This document shows, in pieces, positions 1 to 9,025 of a stretch of DNA of 48,163 bases; position 1 is the first letter of the stretch; each line of letters opens with the position of its first letter. This stretch comes from an uncultured Opitutaceae bacterium (GTDB lineage Bacteria; Verrucomicrobiota; Verrucomicrobiia; Opitutales; Opitutaceae): assembly GCA_903929355.1 (NCBI GenBank), contig CAIYUN010000021.1, forward strand, positions 1 through 48,163, read 5' to 3'. A program made the translations under genes and the position numbers. The notes under the pieces are model-generated. The model had not been told where the DNA came from and searched no databases. It saw only the letters and a list, made by a program, of their open reading frames with translations.

Positions 1-363
1 ATAGGTCCGGCCTGATTTCCTGAGTTCCAGATTCGAATTTAATATGGAAATCAGGAAATCAGGAACGGAAAACAGATTGGAACCCGGAGGCCGCAGACGC
101 ACGGAGCGGAAGCATGGTACAAAGAGCGGACAACGGCCGAGAGATTGGTCCGGCCTGATTTCCTGAGTTCCACATTCGTATTTGATTTTGAAGTCACTGC
201 CGGACGGGGCCGGAAAACAGATTGGAACCCGGAGGCCGCAGAGTGCACGGACGAGAAGCATGGAACAGAGAGCGGACAACGGCCGAGAAATTGGTCCGGC
301 CTGATTTCCTGAGTTCCACATTCGAATTTGATTTGAAAGTCAGGGCCGGACAGGAGGCCAGCG
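1..363. repeat. Tandem repeat, about 143-146 bp unit, 2.4 copies
   Basis: The phrase GGTCCGGCCTGATTTCCTGA begins at 4, 147 and 293, giving periods of 143 and 146 bp. Between these anchors the copies share AACAGATTGGAACCCGGAGG, GAGCGGACAACGGCCGAGA and a variable core. The first unit contains a hairpin: GATTTCCTGAGTTCC near 12-28 faces GGAAATCAGGAAATCAGG at 46-63. The third copy runs up to the stop codon of sixA at 364. No credible gene lies here. The repeat may continue left of the window, so the copy number is a minimum. Confidence 0.9.
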
Positions 364-858
364 CTACCGGGCCGCCGGCGGCACGAAATGCGCGCGCACC
401 TCCCAGCGGGGAAAGCCGGAGGCCTCGTGCGTTCCCGGAACGGATGCGAGCGTGAGCATCCCGGCCTTTTCCAGGGCGAATTTGACCGGCCCGGCCGTGC
501 CGGTGACCAGCAGCGTGGCGAACGCGCCGAGGTGCGGCTCGTGGCCGACGATCGCGAGGTCGGCCACCGGCGGCATCTCCGCCAGCAGGCGCGCGATTTT
601 TTCCGGGTCGGCCTCGGGCGTGAGATGCGATTTGCCGATGAGCATCACCTGGCGGCCGGCGTGCTGGGCGAGCAGCGCGGCGGTCTCCCGGGCCCGGCGG
701 AACGGACTGTGCCAGATGGCGGCGGGCGCGCCTGCCGGGTCGGCCCGCAGATGCTCCGCCAGAGTCACCACGTCGTCGCGACCCCGCGGGCTGAGCGGCC
801 GGGCGGAATCTTTGTCGGCAGGAAGCGCGTGGCCGTGGCGGATGAGGTGGAGCAACAT
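364..858 (-). CDS. sixA: SixA-type phosphohistidine phosphatase
   Basis: This is a 164-residue cytoplasmic histidine phosphatase. The family signature RHG is at residues 7-9, with H8 the expected nucleophile. The second histidine is in GHEPHLG (H106), and an arginine-rich SPFRRARETA segment follows residue 50. Family knowledge says SixA removes phosphate from phosphohistidine on phosphotransfer proteins. Length and motif spacing fit a single-domain SixA. The gene lies downstream of a hybrid histidine kinase in the same direction, separated by 148 bp that hold a word-repeat palindrome, so a link to phosphorelay signalling is plausible but inferred. The first ATG is followed at once by the beta-strand that carries RHG, which supports this start. 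No ribosome binding site is evident. Confidence 0.93.
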   Translation of the reverse strand: MLLHLIRHGHALPADKDSARPLSPRGRDDVVTLAEHLRADPAGAPAAIWHSPFRRARETAALLAQHAGRQVMLIGKSHLTPEADPEKIARLLAEMPPVADLAIVGHEPHLGAFATLLVTGTAGPVKFALEKAGMLTLASVPGTHEASGFPRWEVRAHFVPPAAR

Positions 859-910
859 TTTGGATTCTGGAATTTGGATTTCTGATTCGGAGAGGAGGAC
901 GTTTTACCAA

Positions 911-996
911 CTTTCCTCTTTCTCTATATCCTCAGGGTTATTTCGGAGCCGCGGGGAAAAACCGGGAAGGAGAAAGCTAAGGAGGAAAGAGAAAGA
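911..996. repeat. Word-repeat palindrome (CTTTCCTCTTTCTC)
   Basis: CTTTCCTCTTTCTC at 911-924 faces GGAGGAAAGAGAAAG at 981-995, with GGAGAAAG as an additional word at 969-976. The arms are made of repeated pyrimidine or purine words and could pair in RNA. It fills the gap between the kinase gene and sixA. Confidence 0.6.
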
Positions 997-1006
997 GCCG
1001 GAGGCC

Positions 1007-2626
1007 TCAGCCGGGGGTGGGGTAGTGGCGGGGGGTGGTGGGGACGCCCTTGCCGTCGAGGAGGGAGCGGACGGCCCGGAGCAGCTCGCTCAACGCAAAG
1101 GGCTTCACCAACGCGCCCTGGTCCACGGCCGGGAGCCAGGCGAGGCCGGGCGGTTCGGCCCCCCCGGTGGCGAGCACCCGGAGGCCCGGGTGCGAGGCGT
1201 GGAGCGCCCGGGCGAGTTTTTCCGAGTCATCCCCGGCCGCCCCGAGCGGGGTGATCAGCAACTCGACGGGCCGTCCCGCCAGCGCGAGGCGCGAACCCTC
1301 GCCGGGCTGCGCGGCGGCCAGCACCCGGTAGCCATCGGCGGTGAGGATGCCGGCCACCATCTTGCGCACAACCGTGTCCTCCTCGATCAGGAGGATCGTT
1401 TCCCGCCCGCGCGTCGCGGGCAGGGCAAAGGGCAGCGCGGTGTCGGCCCGCACCGGGCCGGTGACGGCGGGGAGAAAGATCTCAAACGTCGCACCCGCCC
1501 CCGGCGCACTCCGCACGAAGATCCGGCCGCCGCTCTGCTGCACCACCCCGTAAACCAGCGCCAGGCCGAGCCCGGTGCCCTTGCCCGGTTCCTTCGTGGT
1601 GAAGAACGGCTCGAAGAGGTGGGCCTGCAGCGACTCGTCCATGCCCAGGCCGTTGTCGCTGACCGTCAGGACCACATAGCGGCCCGGCGGCAGATCATCG
1701 AGCCGGCGGTTGCGCCCCCGGGAGATCGTGTGGAAAGCCGTGCGGATGACCGCCTGCCCGCCGGGCGCCAGCGCGTCGCGGGCATTGAGGGTGAGGTTGA
1801 GCAGCACCTGCTGAAGCTGGGCCGGGTCCACCCGCACGCGGTCGGGGTCGGCCTGCAGGTCGAGCGCGAGGGTCTTGTCGGGCCGGAGGAGTTTGGTGAG
1901 GATGTCCGCATTGTCGCGGACGAGCCGGTTCAGGCTCACAATCTGCGGCTGCAACGCCTGGGCGCGACTGAACGCGAGGAGCTGGCGCACGAGACCGGCG
2001 GCATGACGGCCGGCGCGATGGATTTCCTCGATCTCGCGCGCGGCCTGGCGGCGGACGGAGGGTTTGCTGCCGAGAATCTCGCAGTAGCCGTTGATGACGG
2101 ACAGGAGGTTGTTGAAATCATGCGCGACGCCGCCGGCCAGACGTCCGACCGCCTCGATGCGCTGCGCATGGACGAGCTCCTCCTGCAACCGGCGCTTCGC
2201 GGTCATGTCGCGGTAGGTGATGGCCACATGCGCGGCCCGCCCGCGGGCGGCCGGCACCGCGCTGAAGGTCCACGCCGCGTAGAGCCGGTCCCCCGGCTGG
2301 CGGATGAGATAACCCTCGCCGGCCGGCGCCACGCCGGCCGCAGGGTGGCGCAGCCACCGGCGGATCTCGGCGAAATGGGCCCGCTCCAGGTGCAACCAGC
2401 CATGGGGCCGCCCGCGCAGCGCGGCGGCGGTGAAACCGGTCATGGCGCAGAGGCGGTCGTTGGCAAAAATGATCCGCAGGCCGCCCCGGCGCCAGCGGGT
2501 CTCGGTGAGCAGCACGCCCTCACCCAGCGCACCCAGCGCGGCGGCCAGCAGCCGGGCGGGCGGGGGCGGGGCGGCCCGGCGGGGGCGGCGGAGCGGGGGT
2601 TTTTTCCTCACCGGCGGGGTTTTCAT
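1007..2626 (-). CDS. PAS sensor histidine kinase with degenerate C-terminal receiver
   Basis: A 539-residue soluble hybrid kinase. The basic, proline-rich start (about 1-25) is followed by one PAS domain (about 28-140), an H-box with GGVAHDFNN (H169), an N-box ([14 protein letters not shown]), a G1 box (DNGLGMDE), an F-box ([13 protein letters not shown]) and a G2 box (GTGLGLALV). From about 408 a receiver-like domain follows. It keeps an acidic pair (IEED) and the conserved lysine (LVKPF, about 508), but the phosphoacceptor position reads LLITPLG, with proline near 460 where aspartate is expected. No membrane segment is present, so it senses a cytoplasmic signal. I chose the ATG at 2626 because it leaves 10 bp after pdxH and precedes the first recognisable domain; the frame is open further upstream but there overlaps pdxH. 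It is probably co-transcribed with pdxH. Confidence 0.92.
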   Translation of the reverse strand: MKTPPVRKKPPLRRPRRAAPPPPARLLAAALGALGEGVLLTETRWRRGGLRIIFANDRLCAMTGFTAAALRGRPHGWLHLERAHFAEIRRWLRHPAAGVAPAGEGYLIRQPGDRLYAAWTFSAVPAARGRAAHVAITYRDMTAKRRLQEELVHAQRIEAVGRLAGGVAHDFNNLLSVINGYCEILGSKPSVRRQAAREIEEIHRAGRHAAGLVRQLLAFSRAQALQPQIVSLNRLVRDNADILTKLLRPDKTLALDLQADPDRVRVDPAQLQQVLLNLTLNARDALAPGGQAVIRTAFHTISRGRNRRLDDLPPGRYVVLTVSDNGLGMDESLQAHLFEPFFTTKEPGKGTGLGLALVYGVVQQSGGRIFVRSAPGAGATFEIFLPAVTGPVRADTALPFALPATRGRETILLIEEDTVVRKMVAGILTADGYRVLAAAQPGEGSRLALAGRPVELLITPLGAAGDDSEKLARALHASHPGLRVLATGGAEPPGLAWLPAVDQGALVKPFALSELLRAVRSLLDGKGVPTTPRHYPTPG

Positions 2627-2636
2627 CCGGTGGCGT

Positions 2637-3275
2637 TCAGGGAGATATCCGCTCGACGGTCCAGTCGCCGTTGGGTTCGCGGTGGTAACGGAGGCGGTCG
2701 TGCAGCCGGCTGCGGCGACCCTGCCAGAACTCGACCGACTCGGGCGAGAGCCGGTAACCGCCCCAGTGCGGCGGGAGCGGCACCTCCCGGCCGGCGTATT
2801 TTTTCTCCACCGCCTTGAAACCGGCCTCCAGGGTGGCGCGGCCGCTGATGATGGTGTCCTGCGCCGAGGCCCAGGCGGCGAGCTGGCTGGCATGGGGGCG
2901 GGAGTGAAAATAGGCCGCGCTTTCCTCGCGGGCGACCCGGGCCACCGGACCGGCGACAATCACCTGGCGTTCGAGGCCGACCCAGGGGAACACCAGGGTG
3001 GCGCGGGCGTTGGCGGCAAGGTCGCGGCCCTTGTGGCTCTCGTAGTGGGTGTAGAAAACAAAGCCGCGCCCGTCGAGGCCCTTCAACAGCACCGTCCGCG
3101 CCGATGGCCGGCCGTCGGCCCCGGCGGTGGCCAGGGTCATGGCGTTGGGCTCGTGCAGCTTCGCCGCCTCCGCCTCCTGGAACCATTTTTCAAACTGCCG
3201 GAACGGATCGCGCGCGAGGTCCTTTTCCAGGAGCCCGGCGAGGCTGTAGTCTTTGCGGAGGTCGGCGAGGGACAT
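2637..3275 (-). CDS. pdxH: Pyridoxamine 5'-phosphate oxidase
   Basis: This 212-residue FMN enzyme oxidises pyridoxamine or pyridoxine 5'-phosphate to pyridoxal 5'-phosphate, the last step of vitamin B6 synthesis and salvage. The N-terminus [15 protein letters not shown] is typical. It is followed by the FMN-binding stretch [20 protein letters not shown] and the motif YESHKGRDL. The C-terminal signature runs [11 protein letters not shown] with a final W and P. Length matches the family (about 210-220). The ATG at 3275 begins the conserved N-terminal helix; a longer open frame upstream has no family resemblance. The next gene on this strand starts 10 bp downstream and encodes the hybrid histidine kinase, so the two probably form an operon. 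The protease/TPR gene diverges upstream with 130 bp between starts. Confidence 0.96.
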   Translation of the reverse strand: MSLADLRKDYSLAGLLEKDLARDPFRQFEKWFQEAEAAKLHEPNAMTLATAGADGRPSARTVLLKGLDGRGFVFYTHYESHKGRDLAANARATLVFPWVGLERQVIVAGPVARVAREESAAYFHSRPHASQLAAWASAQDTIISGRATLEAGFKAVEKKYAGREVPLPPHWGGYRLSPESVEFWQGRRSRLHDRLRYHREPNGDWTVERISP

Positions 3276-3405
3276 GCGGGGCGCAGGATGCAGCCCGCCC
3301 GCGGCGCTGTCAAAAGGCAACTGGGTGCAGGCATAAGGTGGAAGGGGGGCTTTGCGCTTGCATCGAACAATAAAATCGGTCCCAGTGAACCGGTCGCCCC
3401 GGCAC

Positions 3406-6400
3406 ATGTCCACCCGCCGTCCCCAAGATTTGCCAGGATGGGTTCTGCTCCTCGTCGCGCTGGTCGTGGGGACCACGACGGGACCCAGTGGGATGGCGGC
3501 GGCGACCGCACCCAACGAGATCGTCATCGTCTCGGCCATCTGGGGAGTCAAAGCCCGCACGACCGATGTCACCACCAAAGTGATCACGCTGATCCAGCCC
3601 CAGGCGGCCCCGTTTGTGGTCAACGCGGGCTCCTTGGGAGCCGATCCGGCGCCGGGCACCAAAAAAACCCTTGTTATTACCTACAAATATCATGGGGCGA
3701 CGAGCACGATCTCCGTTCCAGCCAGTCAGTCGATGGGCTATCAGCAACTTGTGCAAAATGCGGGTGGCGGCACGGCGGCCGCCGGAGCCGCTCCGGAGCC
3801 GCCCTCGCTCACCGAGGAGCAACTGGCCGGGGTCGTCCTGATTGAGGGTGACAAAGGTGTGGCCACGGGTTTTCTGGCCAAAGTGCGCGGGGTGCTGTGC
3901 GTGGTCACAAACCTGCATGTGCTGGGGGACAACGAAAAGGTGATCGTCAAGGACATGGAGGGCCGTGTGGTGGCGGTGCAAAGCATTGCTGGCGCCGTCG
4001 GGGCCGATATCGCGCTGCTGCGGGTCGCCAATCCGTCCAAGGTGGCGAATCCCCTTGATACGGCGGATGACGTGCTAAAGACCGCCAAGATCGGGGACAA
4101 GGTCATGGTCGTGGGCAATCGCCTGGGCGGCGGGGTGGCGACGCAGACCAGCGGGCAGATCAAGGGGATCGGCCCTGCGCGGGTCGAGTTGGACGCGAAC
4201 TTTCAGCATGGGAATAGCGGCAGCCCCATTTTTGACCTCACGACCAAGCAAGTGGTCGGCGTGGCCGCCTACACGGAAACCAACCTCGTCGAGACGCAGG
4301 TCGTCCGGCGGAGGAAGACAAGCACCGACCTCGTGCCCGAAACCCGCTGGTTTGGCTTCCGGATCGACACGGTGAAAGAATGGCAGGAGATCGACTGGAC
4401 AACATGGCGCGCCCAGAGCCAGCGGGTGAATGATTTTCGGGACGACTCGATCGCAATGCGAGCACTGCTGGAGGGGCAGTTTACCGCCGCCAAGGCCGCC
4501 GACCCTCACTTACGGAGCCTCCTCGCGCCCTACGATGCCCTGCTGACCCGAATCGAGAAATCGGGCGATCCAGCCCACCCGCCTGCTGCCAAGGCAGACC
4601 GTGACCAACTTGGCGAAATGTTGCACTCCGTGGGTGCCTACGCCAACGAGGGGACAAAGGAGTTCGTTAGCGCTGAATTCTATGACTTTTTTCGTAACGG
4701 TGAGTATTGGGAGACGAGCGTGCCCCAACAAACCAGATTCCGCGAGGAACTGATCAAGGGGCTGAATGAATTGGAGATCGAAATTCAGGCCGCTCCTGCG
4801 CCGAATCCCGTCAAGGCTCCGGTGGCTCAAACCGCCGAGGATCTGAATGTCCAAGGATGCGAAAAATTTGACCAACGTGATTTTGACGGTGCCATCGCCG
4901 ACTTCACCCGCGCCAGTGAGATCGACCCAAATTTCACCAACGCATATTACAACCGGGGCAATGCCAAACGCGAAAAAGGTGACCTTGACGGTGCCATCGC
5001 CGACTACAATCGCGCGCTTGAACTTGAACCAAAGTATATTCTCGTACTCGACAGCCGAGGTTCAGTAAAGGCCACCAAGGGTGACCTCGATGGTGCCATT
5101 GCCGACTATGACAGGAGCATCGTACTTGACTCAAAATTCGCAAAAGGGTTTGCTGATCGGGGAGTTGCAAAATACAAAAAGGGCGATCGCGAGGGAGCGC
5201 TTGCCGACGATAATCGTGCCATCAAGCTCGATCCGACTCTTACCTTTGCCTTTTCCAACCGTGGAGTGATCAGGTTTGAAAAGGGTGATCCTGATGGAGC
5301 CATCGCCGACTATGACCGGGCCATCGCGCTTGATCCAAAATATGTCACGGCCTTCAACAACCGGGGCAACGCCAAGAGCGCCAAAGGGGACCCCAACGGA
5401 GCAATGGCGGACTTTACTGCGGCCATCGCCTTGGACCCCAAGTATACCACCGCTTACGTCAACCGGGGCGACACCAGGAGAGCGCAGCAGAATTATACCG
5501 AGGCGATCAAGGATTACGACCAGGCTGTCCGGCTTGATCCGACCAGCGCCAATGCCTACAATGGCCGCGGCTTGGCTGAGTACGCCAAGGGCGACTACGT
5601 CGGGGCCATCGCTGATTACTCCAAGGTCGTCGCCCTGAATCCGAAATATGCGCCCGCCTTGGCTAATCGAGGAAACGCCGAGGTGGGCGAGAAGAATTTG
5701 GACGGGGCGATCGCCGATTACAACCGGGCGCTCACGCTTGATCCGAAATTTGCGGGCGCCTTCATTGGTCGCGCCTTCGCCAAAAACTTCAAAGGCGATT
5801 TGGACGGGGCGATCACAGACTACGGGCTTGCAATTGAGAGCGACCCGAAAAACGCCGATGCTTTCGATGGACGCGGGTCAATCCGAAAGGCCAAGGGAGA
5901 TCTCGACGGGGCGGTGGCGGATTTTTCGCAGGCGATCACGCTCAGCCCCAAAGCCGCCAATGGATATGGCCATCGCGGCGACGTCAGAAGCATGAAAGGA
6001 GACCTCAAAGGAGCCATCGCCGACTACAGCCAAGTGATCAAAATCGATCCAACAATCAAAGGGGTCTATTTGCCCCGTGGTTTGGCAAAACTCGATCAAG
6101 ACGATTTGCCCGGCGCGTTGGCGGATTTTCGCGAGGCCGCGAGTCGAGGCGACGAGTATGGGGCATTTTGGCTTTTCCTGAGCCAGGTCCAAACCAACCG
6201 GCGCGACGACGCAGCCAAGGAACTCGCGGCGACCTTGGACCGTATGCGCAAGCCGGGCGCCGAGAAATGGCCGTTGCAGGTCGGCAGTTTCCTCCTGGGC
6301 AAGACAACTTTTTCGGCCCTGCTCGCCCAAGCCACCGCCGAGAAGGATGAAGAAGACCGGAGCGGCGAAACCTGCGAGGCTTGGTTTTACCAAGGGATGC

Positions 6401-6534
6401 TCCAACGAGATGCCGGCCAGCGCGCGGAGGCGATGGATTCCTTCCGCAAGTGCATTGCCACCGGGCGCAAATCCTTCACTGAGTATCAGGAGGCCCTTCG
6501 CGAAATAAAAGCGCTGGAAGCAGGGGCGAAGTAG
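3406..6534 (+). CDS. Secreted trypsin-like serine protease fused to a long TPR array
   Basis: A 1042-residue exported protein. Residues 1-35 form a signal peptide (hydrophobic [11 protein letters not shown]). After a short beta-rich segment a trypsin/DegP-like fold covers about 145-300. All triad residues are present: H171 in TNLHVL, D201 in GADIALL and S271 in GNSGSPIF. No PDZ domain is seen. After a helical linker, about 13 consecutive 34-residue TPRs run from roughly 478 to 915. They are very similar to each other, with the core [14 protein letters not shown] and the NRG turn, and a last TPR-like region extends to the C-terminus. The TPR part uses more A/T than the neighbouring genes (for example AAATATGTC, AAAAATTTG), which suggests recent array expansion or transfer. 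The start at 3406 directly precedes the signal peptide. The substrate is unknown; TPRs may deliver partners to the protease. Confidence 0.93.
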   Translation: MSTRRPQDLPGWVLLLVALVVGTTTGPSGMAAATAPNEIVIVSAIWGVKARTTDVTTKVITLIQPQAAPFVVNAGSLGADPAPGTKKTLVITYKYHGATSTISVPASQSMGYQQLVQNAGGGTAAAGAAPEPPSLTEEQLAGVVLIEGDKGVATGFLAKVRGVLCVVTNLHVLGDNEKVIVKDMEGRVVAVQSIAGAVGADIALLRVANPSKVANPLDTADDVLKTAKIGDKVMVVGNRLGGGVATQTSGQIKGIGPARVELDANFQHGNSGSPIFDLTTKQVVGVAAYTETNLVETQVVRRRKTSTDLVPETRWFGFRIDTVKEWQEIDWTTWRAQSQRVNDFRDDSIAMRALLEGQFTAAKAADPHLRSLLAPYDALLTRIEKSGDPAHPPAAKADRDQLGEMLHSVGAYANEGTKEFVSAEFYDFFRNGEYWETSVPQQTRFREELIKGLNELEIEIQAAPAPNPVKAPVAQTAEDLNVQGCEKFDQRDFDGAIADFTRASEIDPNFTNAYYNRGNAKREKGDLDGAIADYNRALELEPKYILVLDSRGSVKATKGDLDGAIADYDRSIVLDSKFAKGFADRGVAKYKKGDREGALADDNRAIKLDPTLTFAFSNRGVIRFEKGDPDGAIADYDRAIALDPKYVTAFNNRGNAKSAKGDPNGAMADFTAAIALDPKYTTAYVNRGDTRRAQQNYTEAIKDYDQAVRLDPTSANAYNGRGLAEYAKGDYVGAIADYSKVVALNPKYAPALANRGNAEVGEKNLDGAIADYNRALTLDPKFAGAFIGRAFAKNFKGDLDGAITDYGLAIESDPKNADAFDGRGSIRKAKGDLDGAVADFSQAITLSPKAANGYGHRGDVRSMKGDLKGAIADYSQVIKIDPTIKGVYLPRGLAKLDQDDLPGALADFREAASRGDEYGAFWLFLSQVQTNRRDDAAKELAATLDRMRKPGAEKWPLQVGSFLLGKTTFSALLAQATAEKDEEDRSGETCEAWFYQGMLQRDAGQRAEAMDSFRKCIATGRKSFTEYQEALREIKALEAGAK

Positions 6535-6614
6535 GGGGCGGTTTGCCGCATCGAGGCACAAGCACTGTCCCACGTGATTCGCGGTTGCGCCGGCCCGGGC
6601 TCCGCCTGATAAAT

Positions 6615-6679
6615 CGTTCTCCTACCCTTACTCGTTCTCCTGCTTGAAAAGGTCGAGCATGAGAACAAGGAGGAGAACG
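6615..6679. repeat. Word-repeat palindrome (CGTTCTCCT)
   Basis: CGTTCTCCT occurs at 6615 and again near 6633, and faces AGGAGAACG at 6671-6679 and GAGCATGAGAACA at 6654. The arms can fold into an imperfect hairpin just 16 bp before the M20 peptidase start, so it would form the 5' leader of that gene. Confidence 0.65.
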
Positions 6680-6695
6680 CGCACAATTTCCCGCC

Positions 6696-7937
6696 ATGAC
6701 CCCCGACGCCTATCTCGACGCCCACGCCGGCGATCTCACGACCCTGCTCCAGCGGTTGGTGCGGCTCGCGACCGTCAACCCGCCTGGCGACCACTACGCG
6801 GCCATCACCACTCTGCTCACCCGTGAGCTGCGCGGCGCGGGCCTGCGCGCGCAACGGCTCCCCATTCCGCCCGCGCTGCTCCGGCGGACCCTCCCGCCCG
6901 CGCTGCATGGGTTTCCCCGTTACAACGTGCTCGGCAAGCTCGCGGTGCCCGGCGCGGTCCGGACCATCCACTTCAACGCCCATTACGATGTCGTGCCTGC
7001 CGGGGGCGGCTGGCGGCATGGCGACGCCTTCAGCGGCGCCGTCGAGGCGGGCTGGATCTACGGCCGGGGCACGGCCGACATGAAAGGCTCGATCGCCGCC
7101 CTGCTGCTCGCGCTGCGCGCGCTCCAGGCCGCGGGCGTCGCCCCCCGCCTGAATGTCGAGGTGTCGTTCACCGCCGACGAGGAGACCGATTCCGCCCTGG
7201 GGACCGGCTGGCTGGTCCAACATGCGCCCATCGCCCCCGACTACGCCGTCGTCATGGAGGGCGGCCAGGGCCCGGCCATTTGCTGCGGCCACAACGGGGT
7301 GGTGTGGCTCAACGTCATCGTCCACGGGCGCGCGGCGCACGGCAGCCTGCCCGCGCTCGGGGTCAACGCGTTGGAGAAGATGGCCGCGCTGGTCCGGGCG
7401 CTCGAGGAGCACAAACGCGCCCTCGCCCGCCGCACCCTCCGGACCCCCGAGGGCCGGACCATGCATCCCACCCTCAATGTTGGTGGCGTCTTTGCGGCCG
7501 GCCCCGGCGGCAAGATCAACACCGTCCCGGCGCTGGCCAGCTTCTCGATCGACCGCCGGGTGATTCCCGGCGAGACCGTCGCGGGGGCCGAACGCGAACT
7601 GCGTGCGTTCCTCCGCGCCGCGGCGCGCAAGATCCCGCAGTGCCGCATCACGGTGGAAAAGGTTTCCGACAACCACCCCTGCTTCACCCCGCCCACGCAC
7701 CCCTTCTTTGCCGCGATGGCCGCCTGTGTGCGGCGCGTCCGGGGCGGACGGACGGTGTTCAACGTCTCGACCGGGTTCAATGACATGCACTTCTTCGCGC
7801 ACCACCGGAAAATCCCCACCCTGGGCTACGGCCCGGGCGGCGAACACGAGCACGGGGCCGACGAACGCGCGTCCCTCAAGGAGCTCCTGCGCACCGCCAA
7901 AGTCTACGCCGCTTTGCTCACGTCGTTTGGCCCCTAA
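6696..7937 (+). CDS. M20 family metallopeptidase (ArgE/DapE/ACY1-like)
   Basis: A 413-residue cytoplasmic zinc hydrolase of the M20 family. The di-metal ligands are visible: H96 in NAHYDVV, D128 in GRGTADMKG (bridging), E162/E163 in TADEETDS (general base and ligand), E188 in VVMEGG, and H386 in GEHEHGADE. The dimerisation insert lies between about 200 and 310, with HGRAAHGSLP at its entry. Members of this family cleave N-acyl amino acids or small peptides, for example N-acetylornithine or succinyl-diaminopimelate. The sequence alone does not fix the substrate, and no arg or dap gene is nearby. The start gives the usual N-terminal helix. A palindromic repeat sits directly upstream. The coding sequence is strongly G/C in third positions. 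Confidence 0.93.
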   Translation: MTPDAYLDAHAGDLTTLLQRLVRLATVNPPGDHYAAITTLLTRELRGAGLRAQRLPIPPALLRRTLPPALHGFPRYNVLGKLAVPGAVRTIHFNAHYDVVPAGGGWRHGDAFSGAVEAGWIYGRGTADMKGSIAALLLALRALQAAGVAPRLNVEVSFTADEETDSALGTGWLVQHAPIAPDYAVVMEGGQGPAICCGHNGVVWLNVIVHGRAAHGSLPALGVNALEKMAALVRALEEHKRALARRTLRTPEGRTMHPTLNVGGVFAAGPGGKINTVPALASFSIDRRVIPGETVAGAERELRAFLRAAARKIPQCRITVEKVSDNHPCFTPPTHPFFAAMAACVRRVRGGRTVFNVSTGFNDMHFFAHHRKIPTLGYGPGGEHEHGADERASLKELLRTAKVYAALLTSFGP

Positions 7938-8168
7938 CAGCCGGTGGGGCGGATCGGAAATTTGAACAGAAGGGAACGAAGGGAACAACCCGCCTTCGCC
8001 CGGCTACGGCGCGGCAAGAGCGACCAAGGTAATTTGACGGGAGGATGATACGGCGGCAGGTGGAATCAAACCTGGACGGGGACACGGAGAACACGGAGGC
8101 AAACCGCCCGCTGTCGCTGAAGCCATGGCGCGACAAGGAGGACACAGAGGCTGAATCAGGCAGGTTTT
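7938..8168. other. Intergenic region with repeat fragments
   Basis: No gene is seen. It contains single arms of several repeat words: GAACAGAAGGGAACGAAGGG at 7964, CCGCCTTCGCCCGGCTACGG at 7990 (resembling the inverse of the REP-like sequence after sdhB), GACACGGAGAACACGGAGG at 8079, and GACAAGGAGGACACAGAGG at 8133. It looks like a graveyard of truncated elements next to the complete palindrome at 8169-8240. Confidence 0.6.
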
Positions 8169-8240
8169 AATCACCGATGGACACTGATGAACACTGATGC
8201 TGAGGATCGGATAAGTGCATCTCAGTGTGCATAAGTGGTT
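8169..8240. repeat. CACTGATGAA-type palindrome, copy A
   Basis: The left arm is three 10-nt units ending ACACTGATGAACACTGAT. A spacer CTGAGGATCGG follows, then a right arm ending GTGCATAAGTGGTT. The right arm read backwards is AACCACTTATGCACACT, matching the left-arm words. The same element recurs at 43454-43525 with the same spacer, and in expanded form at 46542-46652. Confidence 0.85.
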
Positions 8241-8387
8241 ACAGATTTTGTCTGGAGAGGGCGTGGACGAACACAAAGCCCTTGTGGCCTCGATATGCTT
8301 CCCTCCATGAAGCAGCAGTTGAGGTGGCGGTTCCGGCCAAGTTTTCGGTTGCGCATCGGTGGCGGGTGGGACAGCCTTGCCCTGTCC

Positions 8388-9023
8388 ATGAACGTACTCG
8401 CGCGCGTCCTTTCCAAACCGCTGGTGGCCTCGCCGGAGCGCCGGCTGGAGGCCGACGCGGACTGGGTCGTGGTCCAGCGCGTGCAGGCCGGCGATGTGGC
8501 TGCGTTTGACCAGCTGATCCTCCGCTACCGCGAGCGCGTGCACGGCCTCATCTACCAAATGACCGCCAACCGGGAGGACGCCGCCGACCTGGCCCAGGAC
8601 GTTTTCATCAAGGCCTTCCAGTCCATCCACCGTTTCGCCGGCCAGGCGACCTTTTTCACCTGGCTGTACCGGATCGCCGTCAACACCACCCTCTCCCACC
8701 TCCGCCGTCACCGCCACCGGACATTTTTCAGCCTGGAGCAGATGCAGGAGGACGGCCCCACCGCCGAACTGGTCGCCCGCCTGACCGAAACCCGCGGCGG
8801 CGACCGGGACGCGCTGGCCCGGGAACTTCAGGAAAAATTGAACGAGGCGCTGCAAAAGCTGTCTATCAAGCATCGCACTGTGATAACCCTGTTCGAAATT
8901 GACGGCCTCAGCCATGAGGAGATCGCCGAGATCATGCATTGCTCGGTGGGTACCGTTCGTTCGCGTTTGCATTACGCCAAGCAGTTGATGCAGGCTGACT
9001 TACAACTCTGGCTCCAACCCTGA
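8388..9023 (+). CDS. RNA polymerase sigma factor, ECF (RpoE-like)
   Basis: A 211-residue sigma-70 family factor with only regions 2 and 4. Region 2 includes FDQLILRYRERVHGLIYQMT and the RpoE-like DLAQDVFIKAFQSIHRF and WLYRIAVNTTLSHLRR. Region 4 has LQKLSIKHRTVITLFEIDGL, followed by the helix-turn-helix EEIAEIMHCSVGTVRSRL. It directs core polymerase to a regulon that probably includes its own operon. The ATG at 8388 gives a normal family length; in-frame ATGs at 8307 and further upstream would add an unconserved basic extension. The next gene starts two bases after the stop and encodes a membrane protein, the usual arrangement for a sigma factor and its regulator. Confidence 0.92.
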   Translation: MNVLARVLSKPLVASPERRLEADADWVVVQRVQAGDVAAFDQLILRYRERVHGLIYQMTANREDAADLAQDVFIKAFQSIHRFAGQATFFTWLYRIAVNTTLSHLRRHRHRTFFSLEQMQEDGPTAELVARLTETRGGDRDALARELQEKLNEALQKLSIKHRTVITLFEIDGLSHEEIAEIMHCSVGTVRSRLHYAKQLMQADLQLWLQP

Positions 9024-9025
9024 CC

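Noticed and set aside
452-2818. Long plus-strand open frame opposite sixA, the kinase and pdxH
   Set aside because: No domain or start context; all three minus-strand genes under it are recognisable families.
7351-7380. GGGGTCAACGCGTT in the M20 gene matching the chrA palindrome
   Set aside because: It encodes the conserved M20 segment GVNALEKM, so the short match is explained by protein conservation; no inverted partner is present.
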